Shown here in pieces: positions 1 through 5,773 of a stretch of 6,189 bases of DNA. The stretch is from an uncultured Eubacteriales bacterium. GTDB taxonomy: Bacteria > Bacillota > Clostridia > Oscillospirales > CAG-272. The notes below the pieces were generated by a model, which saw nothing but the letters and a program-made list of their open reading frames with translations, searched no databases and was not told where the DNA came from. The DNA is taken from positions 1-6,189 of the forward strand of contig ONVJ01000280.1 of NCBI GenBank assembly GCA_900321265.1, given 5' to 3'. The position numbers were made by a program, and so were the translations under genes. The first letter of the stretch is position 1. Each line of letters starts with the position of its first letter.

Positions 1-884
1 ATCCCGGACTGGCAGGCACTCTGCGGGGGATCTTCGGCACCGAGCCTCCCCGGACAAGTCACGCTTATACCGTCGAGGGATCCACCGCCGCCGGAAGATC
101 GCTCTTCGCCTCGGCGTTCGCGTCGGCTCTCCTCTGCGAGAACCGCGGCGACCCGCTCCTTCCGCTCCCCTGCGGGACCTGCCGCTCCTGCCGTAACATC
201 GCCTCAGGGATAAACCCCGACGTCATAACCGTTTCCGCGGGTGACGGAAGGAGCACGATAGGCATCGACGCCGTCCGCGGGATAAGATCCGACATCCGGC
301 TCTATCCGTCCGAGGCGGAACGCAAGATATATATAATCACAGACGCCGACCGGATGACGGTCCAGGCTCAGAACGCATTTCTCCTGACGCTGGAGGAGCC
401 GCCATCCTACGCGGTCCTGCTTCTGCTCTGCCCCGACAGCCGGCTGCTCCTCGAAACGATCAGAAGCCGCGCTCCCTCTCTCAGGATCGGCGCCGCTCCC
501 GAGACCGGCAGCGAGCAGTCGGAAACTCTGCGCGAAGCCGCGACCCGGTTTGCCGCGGTATGCCGCGACACCCGGCTCGGCCGCGAGGCGATGTCGCTGA
601 CGGCGGGAGACCCCGGGACCGTGAAGGACAGGGAGACCGCATCCGCGCTGCTCGCAATGATAAGGTCGGCCTTCCGCGACCTTGCGGTGATAAAAAAATC
701 GCCGTCCGCCGGGCTGCTCTTTTACGAAGACAGGGAAGAGGCGTCAAAGCTGGCAGACAGATACTCGGTCGGAAGGCTCCTTGAGCTGATCGAAGCCGCT
801 GACAGCGCCTCCGACGCGATCGAGCGAAGCATGAACGTCAGGCTGGCGCTGATGAAGATGCTGACCGACGCCCGCATGATCTGA
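1..884 (+). CDS. holB: DNA polymerase III subunit delta' (HolB), 5'-truncated by window edge
   Basis: Clamp-loader delta' subunit, which helps load the beta sliding clamp during chromosome replication. The frame is open from base 3, giving 293 visible residues; only a few N-terminal residues and the start codon seem missing, because SHAYTVEG near visible residues 19-26 matches the usual SHAYLFxG at the start of the AAA+ domain. The zinc-binding cysteines of the DnaX/HolB family are visible as C45, C57, C60 and C63 (CGTCRSC). The family stretch QNAFLLTLEEPPS is at about 123-135 and the sensor-like TIRSR at about 152-156, followed by the helical C-terminal half. The Walker A region reads GSTAAGRS, with Arg in place of the catalytic Lys, so ATP binding is probably lost; that is common for delta'. 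The gene heads the conserved holB-ricT pair, with 88 nt between them. DnaX (gamma/tau) is unlikely: the P-loop is degenerate and the protein is short. Confidence 0.93.
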   Translation, partial: PGLAGTLRGIFGTEPPRTSHAYTVEGSTAAGRSLFASAFASALLCENRGDPLLPLPCGTCRSCRNIASGINPDVITVSAGDGRSTIGIDAVRGIRSDIRLYPSEAERKIYIITDADRMTVQAQNAFLLTLEEPPSYAVLLLLCPDSRLLLETIRSRAPSLRIGAAPETGSEQSETLREAATRFAAVCRDTRLGREAMSLTAGDPGTVKDRETASALLAMIRSAFRDLAVIKKSPSAGLLFYEDREEASKLADRYSVGRLLELIEAADSASDAIERSMNVRLALMKMLTDARMI

Positions 885-972
885 AGGGGCCGGCAGATAC
901 CGCCGGGAACACTCAGGACCTCAGTAGCCGGCAGGAGAACCCGGGACACAAACGAAAGGAACAGAACACAAC

Positions 973-2640
973 ATGTCTGACAATAAAAAGAAAAAAGACC
1001 GCAGAAGCAACAGATTCTACAGCGGCAGGAAGAAATACGCCCCCGAAGGCGTCAAGCCGCTCCGCGGTCAGGATGACGCCGGCGAGACCGATACCGGCGA
1101 GGCCGAAACCGCCGCTCCGGCGGCAAATGCAGCAAATCCCGCATCCGGCAGGGGCGATAACGTCCGCAGATTCAGAAACCTCCCCCCGAAAGCGCCGATG
1201 CCCGGCACCGAGCAGAAAAAAGCCCCTTCCCAGAAGCAGGACACGCTGAGAAACGGCGGCGGGACCGGACCGAAGGAGACTCAGAATGAGGGTCAGAGAG
1301 AGAATACAAAGGACAGAAAAAAGTATTCTCAGGACGACCGCGGGAACTCGCATGACAGGGAAAACGGCACAAGGCAGGACTTCAGGAACCAGAAGGACGG
1401 AAAACGCCGCGACCGCAGAAACTTCGACCGCGACAGAAAAAAGCCTGCCGAGGAAAGCGAGGAATACAAGGCGGACGAATCTGCCCTGACAGGAGAGTCC
1501 TTTTTCGATGATGCCGATACCGGATTTTTCCGGAAAGACGAGGATCTGTCACCCTTCGGCTACCGCGTCGATACCGAAAAGGACGACCGTCTGATCGATT
1601 CGATGCCCCCCGATCCCACGCTTGACGACGTCTTCGCCCTTCCCGCCGACCTCGCGGCAAGAAACACCGCTCCTGAGAGCGGCACCGAGATCGTAGGTAT
1701 CCGCTTCCCTCAGAGCGGCAAGCTCTACTATTTCTCGCCGGGAGGGATAAAGTTCGAACAGGGAGACTTCGCGATAGTCGAGACTGCGCGCGGGGCGGAA
1801 ATGGGCGAGGTGGGCCTTCCCAACCGCCTTGTCCCCGAAGACAGGATAGTCCAGCCGCTCAAGACCGTTATCCGCAAGGCTTCAGAGGCCGACATGGCGC
1901 ACGAAAAGGAAAACCGCTCCCGCGAGAAGGACTGCGAGAAGATCTGCCTTGAGAAGATCGCCGCCAGAGGCCTTGACATGAAGCTCGTCGGCGCCCAGTA
2001 CACCTTCGACAACGCCAAGCTCATATTCTATTTCACCGCCGCACAGCGTGTCGATTTCAGGGAGCTTGTAAAGGATCTCGCCGCTGCCTTCCACACCAGG
2101 ATCGAGCTCCGCCAGATCGGCATCCGCGACGAGGCGAAGATGCTCGGCGGGAACGGTCTCTGCGGACGCCCGATCTGCTGCGCCTCCTTCCTCCCCGGAT
2201 ACGCGCAGGCAACGATAAAGATGGCGAAGGAGCAGGGCCTCGCACTGACTTCGTCGAAGATATCCGGGCTCTGCGGAAGGCTGATGTGCTGCCTGAAGTT
2301 CGAGCAGCAGGCGTATGACGAGGAGCTTGCCTCCCTTCCGACGGTGGAATCGGTCGTCGAGACGCCCGACGGACAGGGGACGGTCACCGAGCTCCGGCCG
2401 ATGTCCCGGCTCGTCAGAGTCAGACTGACCGGCCGTGAGGAGGCCCCGAAGCTCTACCGAGCCGATGACATCAGGATACTGAAGCTCGCGGCGGGAGAAG
2501 ACGGAGAAGCCGAAAGCAACGCCAAAGCAAATGCCAACGGCGACGGCCAAGGCGACGAATTCGGCTCGGAAAAAGCCTCCCGTGAGGATGCCGCGGACGC
2601 CGGCCGTCCGGGTACCGAACCGCCTCGGAACGGAAATTGA
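973..2640 (+). CDS. ricT: RicT/YaaT-like PSP1 domain protein with long disordered N-terminal extension
   Basis: PSP1-domain protein related to B. subtilis RicT (YaaT). There RicT forms an Fe-S-containing complex with RicA and RicF that stimulates RNase Y-dependent mRNA maturation and affects sporulation and competence. The 555 residues are about twice the roughly 275 of YaaT. Residues 1 to about 230 are low-complexity and rich in K, R, D, E, N, Q and G. The conserved core starts near 238 (TEIVGIRF) and runs to about 505. It holds two CGRxxCC motifs, GLCGRPICC (C397, C402, C403) and GLCGRLMCC (C434, C439, C440), plus C321 and C325. A charged tail (about 508-555) follows. The ATG at 973 has AAAGGA at 955-960, 12 nt upstream. 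The position right after holB matches Bacillus synteny. That this protein binds a cluster or acts on RNase Y is inferred from homology. No terminator is evident after it. Confidence 0.92.
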   Translation: MSDNKKKKDRRSNRFYSGRKKYAPEGVKPLRGQDDAGETDTGEAETAAPAANAANPASGRGDNVRRFRNLPPKAPMPGTEQKKAPSQKQDTLRNGGGTGPKETQNEGQRENTKDRKKYSQDDRGNSHDRENGTRQDFRNQKDGKRRDRRNFDRDRKKPAEESEEYKADESALTGESFFDDADTGFFRKDEDLSPFGYRVDTEKDDRLIDSMPPDPTLDDVFALPADLAARNTAPESGTEIVGIRFPQSGKLYYFSPGGIKFEQGDFAIVETARGAEMGEVGLPNRLVPEDRIVQPLKTVIRKASEADMAHEKENRSREKDCEKICLEKIAARGLDMKLVGAQYTFDNAKLIFYFTAAQRVDFRELVKDLAAAFHTRIELRQIGIRDEAKMLGGNGLCGRPICCASFLPGYAQATIKMAKEQGLALTSSKISGLCGRLMCCLKFEQQAYDEELASLPTVESVVETPDGQGTVTELRPMSRLVRVRLTGREEAPKLYRADDIRILKLAAGEDGEAESNAKANANGDGQGDEFGSEKASREDAADAGRPGTEPPRNGN

Positions 2641-2672
2641 AAAGGCGTTTGAAAAAAAATTTAAAAAACCTA

Positions 2673-2705
2673 TTGCAAAACGCGGAAAATGTGATAAAAT
2701 ATAAT
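2673..2705 (+). promoter_or_regulatory. Predicted sigma-A promoter for the ferredoxin gene
   Basis: TTGCAA (2673-2678, 4 of 6 matches to the -35 consensus) lies 16 nt before TAAAAT (2695-2700), which has an upstream TG giving an extended -10. An exact TATAAT overlaps at 2700-2705, but it would need a 21-nt spacer. The stretch is strongly AT-rich in an otherwise GC-rich window and sits in the 147-nt gap after ricT. Initiation near 2707-2712 would leave a leader of about 80 nt. In that leader CGGCGG (2709-2714) can pair with CCGCCG (2744-2749); no known riboswitch was recognised. The promoter is inferred from sequence only. Confidence 0.6.
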
Positions 2706-2787
2706 TGTCGGCGGACTTCCGTATCGTCACTTTGAAGCCGGCCCCGCCGCGACATCGGATTTAATTTGAAAGGATAGGTACAGAAAA

Positions 2788-2961
2788 ATGACGTACAAGA
2801 TCACAGATGATTGCATAAGCTGCGGAACCTGCGCGGATGAATGCCCCGTCGGCGCAATAACCGAGGGAGACGGAAAATACGAGATCGATCCCGATAAGTG
2901 CATCGATTGCGGAACCTGCGCCGGGGTCTGCCCCGTCGAGGCACCGAAGCCCGAGGAATAA
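2788..2961 (+). CDS. 2x[4Fe-4S] clostridial-type ferredoxin (57 aa)
   Basis: Small soluble electron carrier with two [4Fe-4S] clusters. The 57-residue protein begins MTYKITDDC and carries two complete CxxCxxCxxxCP motifs: C9, C12, C15, C19 and C38, C41, C44, C48. This is the pattern of bacterial 2[4Fe-4S] ferredoxins, and the length is normal for them. In such folds the last Cys of each motif ligates the other cluster. The two halves are an internal duplication still visible in the DNA with an 87-nt offset. The start is supported by AAAGGA (2769-2774) and AGG (2776-2778) upstream of the ATG, with spacing a little long for the first. It has its own predicted promoter upstream and a terminator hairpin downstream, so it is probably monocistronic. 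Its redox partner cannot be told from sequence; a general role in anaerobic metabolism or a specific role with RicT are both possible. Confidence 0.95.
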   Translation: MTYKITDDCISCGTCADECPVGAITEGDGKYEIDPDKCIDCGTCAGVCPVEAPKPEE

Positions 2962-2977
2962 TTCCGTAAACAGAACA

Positions 2978-3030
2978 GGGGGGTGTCAGCAAACTCGCCT
3001 CGCGGGTTTTTAACACCCCCCGCGATTTTT
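2978..3030 (+). terminator. Rho-independent terminator after the ferredoxin gene
   Basis: A 9-bp outer stem pairs GGGGGGTGT (2978-2986) with ACACCCCCC (3013-3021). An inner 8-bp stem pairs AAACTCGC (2991-2998) with GCGGGTTT (3002-3009), with one U-G wobble and a CTC loop. A T5 run follows at 3026-3030, after a 4-nt GCGA spacer. It begins 16 nt after the ferredoxin stop codon. The right arm shares the core G(A/G)GTTTTTAACA with the terminator at 5470-5521. Confidence 0.8.
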
Positions 3031-3055
3031 CTCGGCGCGAGAGCCGTGTTACCGA

Positions 3056-3090
3056 GGCCGACGCAGGGATGCGGACGGCCTTTTGTTTTT
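3056..3090 (+). terminator. Terminator-like hairpin in the leader of the methyltransferase gene (possible attenuator)
   Basis: GGCCG (3056-3060) pairs with CGGCC (3076-3080), and inside it CGCA (3062-3065) pairs with TGCG (3070-3073) around a GGGA loop. A TTTTGTTTTT run follows immediately (3081-3090). The shape is that of an intrinsic terminator, but it ends only 24 nt before the GTG start of the next gene, and I see no good promoter between them. It may be a second terminator for the ferredoxin transcript, or an attenuator controlling read-through into the tRNA-modification genes. An alternative pairing of CGGC (3033-3036) with GCCG (3057-3060) would compete with it; that regulatory reading is speculative. 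Confidence 0.5.
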
Positions 3091-3100
3091 GAAATGTAAG

Positions 3101-3108
3101 AAAGGAGG
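3101..3108 (+). promoter_or_regulatory. Strong Shine-Dalgarno site fixing a GTG start
   Basis: AAAGGAGG, a near-perfect match to the anti-Shine-Dalgarno sequence, lies 6 nt before GTG at 3115. It decides the start of the methyltransferase gene: no in-frame ATG lies near the beginning of the conserved region, and the GTG gives the expected full-length protein. Confidence 0.85.
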
Positions 3109-3114
3109 ATCGAG

Positions 3115-3891
3115 GTGTCAGACGGATCAACCTCTTTTGCGGCGCTGCGCGAAGGCGAAAGGTTCAGCGCGGCCGGAAGGATATCTGTAATAGAGAACGG
3201 GACCGGTCTCTCCTGGGGGACCGACGCATGGCTGCTCGCCTCCTACGCAAGGCCGTCGCGCAGGATCTGCGAGCTCGGCTGCGGCAGGGGCGTGATTTCC
3301 CTGCTGCTTGCCGGATACGGCAAGTCTGAGGATGTGGTCGGCGCCGAGCTTAACCCCGCGTCGGCCGACGCGGCCGCAAGAGCCGCGGTCATAAACGGTC
3401 TGGACGGCAGCCTGCGTATCCTCTGCCGCGACATCAGGACGATGAAATACACCGACCCCGACGTCGGCGGAAGGTTTTCCGCCGTTGTCGCCAACCCTCC
3501 CTATATCGCCCACCCCGGAATGAAAAACAGCGATCCCGAGGCCGACGACGCGCGCCACGAGAACAACGGCGGGATCGCCGATTTTTGCGCCGCCGCCGCC
3601 CGGCTGCTCAATCACAGGGGCTCCTTCTTCTGCGTTTTCCGCCCGGCGAGGCTGCCCGATCTCTTCGCCGCGATGAGACAGTCGGGGATCGAGCCGAAGC
3701 GGATGACCGCAGTTTTTCCCGACACGGTATCCCCTCCCTCGCTCATTCTCTGCGAGGGGATCCTCGGAGGAGCGCCGGGACTCGAAACGGCTCCTCCCTT
3801 CATCATATACGACGCACCCGCCGACGGATCTCCGAGAAGGATGACCGCCCGGGCGCAGTCGGTCTACGAAAAATGCAGCTTTCAGATATGA
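3115..3891 (+). CDS. trmN6: tRNA1(Val) (adenine(37)-N6)-methyltransferase family protein (YabB/YfiC/TrmN6-like)
   Basis: SAM-dependent N6-adenine methyltransferase of the YfiC/TrmN6 group, which in E. coli methylates A37 of tRNA1(Val). The 258 residues are close to the usual length of about 245-250. SAM-binding motif I is ELGCGRGVISLLLA (53-66), an acidic AELNP follows at about 77-81, and catalytic motif IV is NPPY (127-130) in the context VVANPPYIAHPGMKN. The family-typical ARHENNGG follows at about 146-153. The GTG start is set by AAAGGAGG 6 nt upstream. Its position after ricT matches yabB in B. subtilis, apart from the ferredoxin between them. The stop overlaps the next gene in an ATGA junction, implying translational coupling. 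The exact tRNA target is inferred from the family; some relatives are annotated only as generic methyltransferases. Confidence 0.88.
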   Translation: MSDGSTSFAALREGERFSAAGRISVIENGTGLSWGTDAWLLASYARPSRRICELGCGRGVISLLLAGYGKSEDVVGAELNPASADAAARAAVINGLDGSLRILCRDIRTMKYTDPDVGGRFSAVVANPPYIAHPGMKNSDPEADDARHENNGGIADFCAAAARLLNHRGSFFCVFRPARLPDLFAAMRQSGIEPKRMTAVFPDTVSPPSLILCEGILGGAPGLETAPPFIIYDAPADGSPRRMTARAQSVYEKCSFQI

Positions 3892-4586
3892 ACACGACAC
3901 AGAAAACAGGAACAAAATACAGAATACTCGTCCTTGATCACGACGACACCAGCGTCCACTCGACTCCCGAGATCAACTGGCCTGCCTTCGTCGACACCCT
4001 GTCGAAGCTCCGTCCCGGCGTCACCTTCACCTACGACGAGTTCATGGAGCTCTGCTTCGACCCCGGCTTTGACGACCTGTGCAGGAAGATCCTCCGCTTC
4101 AACGAGGAGGAGATGGTCTTCGAGGTCGCGAACTGGAAGAGATTCGGCGAGGCGACCGTTCCCACCGGCGTCGACGGCATCCGCGGGATCGTCGAGGCCC
4201 AGCGGCGCGCCGGAGGCGTCGTCGCCGTCGTATCGCACTCGGTGGAAAAGACGATCAGACGCGACTGGAACGCGAGGTTCGGAACTCTTCCCGACGTTAT
4301 CTACGCATGGGACGACGATCCGCTCCGCCGCAAGCCCTCCCCCTTCCCTCTCGCCGACCTGACCGAAAGATTCGGCTGCTCGCCTTCCGACATCCTCGTC
4401 GTCGACGATCTGAAGCACGGATACGATATGGCGGCAGCCGCCGGCTGCGATTTCGCATACGCAGGCTGGGCCGAATCTGCGCGGTCGACACGCCTTTTCA
4501 TGCGCGATAACGCCTCACACTACCTTGAGACCCCGAAAGATCTGGAGGAGCTGCTTTTCTCATGTCAGACACAAAAAGACTGCTGA
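3888..4586 (+). CDS. HAD-superfamily hydrolase, phosphatase-like, substrate unknown
   Basis: Predicted Mg-dependent phosphohydrolase of the haloacid dehalogenase superfamily, 232 residues and cytoplasmic (no signal peptide or membrane segment seen). All four motifs are present: motif I LDHDDT with nucleophile D17 and acid/base D19, motif II Ser116 in VAVVSHS, motif III Lys149 in RRKPSP, and motif IV D173/D174 in ILVVDDLKHGYDMA. Residues between motifs I and II (about 28-100) form a small helical cap region, as in phosphoglycolate phosphatase-like members. The start at 3888 is chosen for its ATGA overlap with the methyltransferase stop; an in-frame ATG at 3873 would add five residues, and neither has a clear Shine-Dalgarno. 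The 3' end overlaps the TtcA-family gene by 25 nt. Substrate is not deducible; the context suggests a link to nucleotide or tRNA metabolism, but HAD enzymes are often general house-cleaning phosphatases. Confidence 0.85.
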   Translation: MNTTQKTGTKYRILVLDHDDTSVHSTPEINWPAFVDTLSKLRPGVTFTYDEFMELCFDPGFDDLCRKILRFNEEEMVFEVANWKRFGEATVPTGVDGIRGIVEAQRRAGGVVAVVSHSVEKTIRRDWNARFGTLPDVIYAWDDDPLRRKPSPFPLADLTERFGCSPSDILVVDDLKHGYDMAAAAGCDFAYAGWAESARSTRLFMRDNASHYLETPKDLEELLFSCQTQKDC

Positions 4587-5455
4587 GTTACATACGGAGG
4601 GCCGTCGACGACTATTCGATGATCGAAGATGGCGACAAAGTCGCAGTCGGCGTTTCGGGGGGCAAGGATTCCCTCTCACTGCTGACCGGACTCGCCGCCC
4701 TCTCGCGGTTTTATCCGAAAAGATTCTCCATCCTCGCGGTGACGGTTGACATCGGCCTGCCCGACACCGATTTTTCTGCGGTGGAGGAATACTGCCGCGG
4801 CCTCGGCGTCGAATACAGGGTGCTGAAGACAGAGATATCCAAGATCATCTTCGACGTCAGGAAGGAGCCGAATCCCTGCTCGCTCTGCGCCAAGATGCGC
4901 CGTGGAGCCCTCAACGGCTTCGCCGCGTCGGCCGGCTGCAATAAGGTCGCCCTCGGGCATCACTTCGACGACGTCATCGAGACCTTCATGCTCAACCTCT
5001 TCAACGAGGGAAGGATCGGGACCTTCAGCCCGGTCACATATCTGTCGAACACCGGTGTCACGGTCATACGCCCGCTCGTCTACATGCCCGAGAAGGACAT
5101 AAGATACCTGGCGTCGAAGGAGGGCTTTCCGGTGGTGAGATCTACCTGTCCCGCCGACGGGAACACCGACCGGGAAAAGATGAAGCGGATGCTCGCCGCG
5201 CTCGACCGGGAGAACCGGGGCCTCAGGTACCGCGTCTTCGGCGCGATAAAACGCGCGGGCCTCGACGGCTTCCGCGACGTCTCTCGCATGCAGGGCATAA
5301 AGGCCTACGCCGAGGACGGCGGCGAAGGAGAGCCGCCTCAGTATGCTGAAAAAACCCTTGACGCAATGGCAGAAGCAAAACGGATTTTTTCCGATCCTTC
5401 GGTTCCCGGTTATTCCTCTATGGACGAACTGAAATCGGCTCTTGACAGCAAATAA
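4562..5455 (+). CDS. ttcA: TtcA-family ATP-dependent tRNA thiolation protein (PP-loop, [4Fe-4S])
   Basis: Member of the TtcA branch of PP-loop ATPases; E. coli TtcA makes 2-thiocytidine at tRNA position 32, adenylating the base and delivering sulfur through a [4Fe-4S] cluster. The 297 residues show the PP-loop SGGKDS (32-37), NPCSLCAKMRRG with C106 and C109, the conserved LGHHFDDVIETFMLNLF (131-147), and C196 in RSTCPADG. The three cysteines match the CxxC plus distant Cys that hold the E. coli cluster. The start ATG at 4562 lies 11 nt after GGAGGAG (4544-4550), inside the end of the HAD gene, with a 25-nt overlap. It is the last gene of the plus-strand unit, ending 14 nt before a strong terminator. 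Family membership is clear; the exact product in Gram-positives is less certain, and U-thiolating relatives (TtuA-like) are the main alternative. TilS is disfavoured because of the cluster cysteines. Confidence 0.88.
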   Translation: MSDTKRLLSYIRRAVDDYSMIEDGDKVAVGVSGGKDSLSLLTGLAALSRFYPKRFSILAVTVDIGLPDTDFSAVEEYCRGLGVEYRVLKTEISKIIFDVRKEPNPCSLCAKMRRGALNGFAASAGCNKVALGHHFDDVIETFMLNLFNEGRIGTFSPVTYLSNTGVTVIRPLVYMPEKDIRYLASKEGFPVVRSTCPADGNTDREKMKRMLAALDRENRGLRYRVFGAIKRAGLDGFRDVSRMQGIKAYAEDGGEGEPPQYAEKTLDAMAEAKRIFSDPSVPGYSSMDELKSALDSK

Positions 5456-5469
5456 ATATCCCTTCCCAC

Positions 5470-5521
5470 AAAAGGGGCTGTTAAAAACTCTGTCACCGAG
5501 TTTTTAACAGCCCCTTTTTTT
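5470..5521. terminator. Bidirectional Rho-independent terminator between convergent genes
   Basis: A perfect 21-bp inverted repeat (arms 5470-5490 and 5498-5518) surrounds a 7-nt TGTCACC loop. The left arm starts AAAAGGGGCTGTTAAAAA, and the right arm runs into a seven-T run (5515-5521), with the A run at 5470-5473 serving as the U-tract for the opposite strand. It lies 14 nt after the TtcA-family stop on the plus strand and directly after the stop of the Cys-rich gene on the minus strand, so it can end both transcripts. Confidence 0.92.
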
Positions 5522-5522
5522 G

Positions 5523-5705
5523 TTATTTGTCTTTTTTTAATTCTCCGCAGGAACATCCCATTCCGCAGGTCGCGCAGTTTCCGGTGCAGCCGCCCTTCTT
5601 TTTCTTTTTTTCCCTGACAAGAGCGACAACGGCGAGACCCGCGATGACGATTATGACCGCGATGACGGCGACCGTCAGCGCGTTTTCCGCGATCCACGCG
5701 AACAT
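5523..5705 (-). CDS. FeoB-associated Cys-rich membrane protein (60 aa)
   Basis: Small membrane protein matching the FeoB-associated Cys-rich family, found next to feoB in many Firmicutes and thought to assist ferrous iron uptake; its mechanism is not established. The 60 residues form one hydrophobic membrane helix (about 9-30, TVAVIAVIIVIAGLAVVALV), a basic stretch REKKKKK (31-37), then a cysteine cluster C40, C44, C47, C51, C53 (Cx3Cx2Cx3CxC) in a short tail ending KDK. By the positive-inside rule the Cys tail should face the cytoplasm, where it could bind metal released by FeoB. The ATG at 5703-5705 is chosen because GAAAGGAG (5715-5722, read on the minus strand) lies 9 nt upstream; longer readings of this frame run out of frame through feoB and are not credible. 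It lies 68 nt downstream of feoB in the same operon, ending at the shared terminator. Confidence 0.9.
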   Translation of the reverse strand: MFAWIAENALTVAVIAVIIVIAGLAVVALVREKKKKKGGCTGNCATCGMGCSCGELKKDK

Positions 5706-5731
5706 GGCTTCTGACTCCTTTCTTTTCCGGT

Positions 5732-5765
5732 AGCGGCGGGCGGAAAAACTATTCCGGCCGCCGCT
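5732..5765 (-). other. Intercistronic GC-rich stem-loop between feoB and the Cys-rich gene
   Basis: A 14-bp inverted repeat (arms 5732-5745 and 5752-5765, one G-G mismatch) surrounds a 6-nt loop. On the minus-strand transcript it is followed by an A/G-rich stretch and the ribosome binding site, not a U run, so it is unlikely to be a complete terminator. It may protect the feoB 3' end from decay or set the ratio of the two products; that function is inference. Confidence 0.55.
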
Positions 5766-5773
5766 CCGCGATG

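Noticed and set aside
885..972. Possible terminator or promoter between holB and ricT
   Set aside because: Short CCGGC/GCCGG pairings exist but there is no T run and no good -35/-10 pair; the gap looks like an ordinary intra-operon spacer with a ribosome binding site at 955-960.
1312..1443. Two in-phase A AAA AAG heptamers in ricT (ending at 1323 and 1443) that resemble -1 frameshift sites
   Set aside because: They encode Arg-Lys-Lys in a Lys-rich low-complexity region where such A runs are expected. A -1 shift would only give short dead ends, and no convincing stimulatory structure was seen downstream.
1882..2730. Long minus-strand open frame (282 codons) opposite ricT
   Set aside because: It lies antisense to the clearly conserved PSP1 core, has no recognisable domain, and is explained by the GC-rich codon pattern of the real gene.
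2707..2787. Possible riboswitch in the ferredoxin leader
   Set aside because: Only a short GC stem (2709-2714 with 2744-2749) is visible, with no recognisable conserved riboswitch core or terminator switch.
3585..3887. Upstream in-frame extension of the HAD gene
   Set aside because: The extra about 100 codons overlap the methyltransferase in another frame and are Arg-rich without conserved motifs. The ATGA junction at 3888 gives the normal HAD length.
3127..3915. Minus-strand open frame (262 codons) opposite the methyltransferase gene
   Set aside because: The plus-strand gene has the SAM and NPPY motifs and a perfect ribosome binding site; the antisense frame has Gly/Arg/Val-rich composition typical of a GC-rich shadow.
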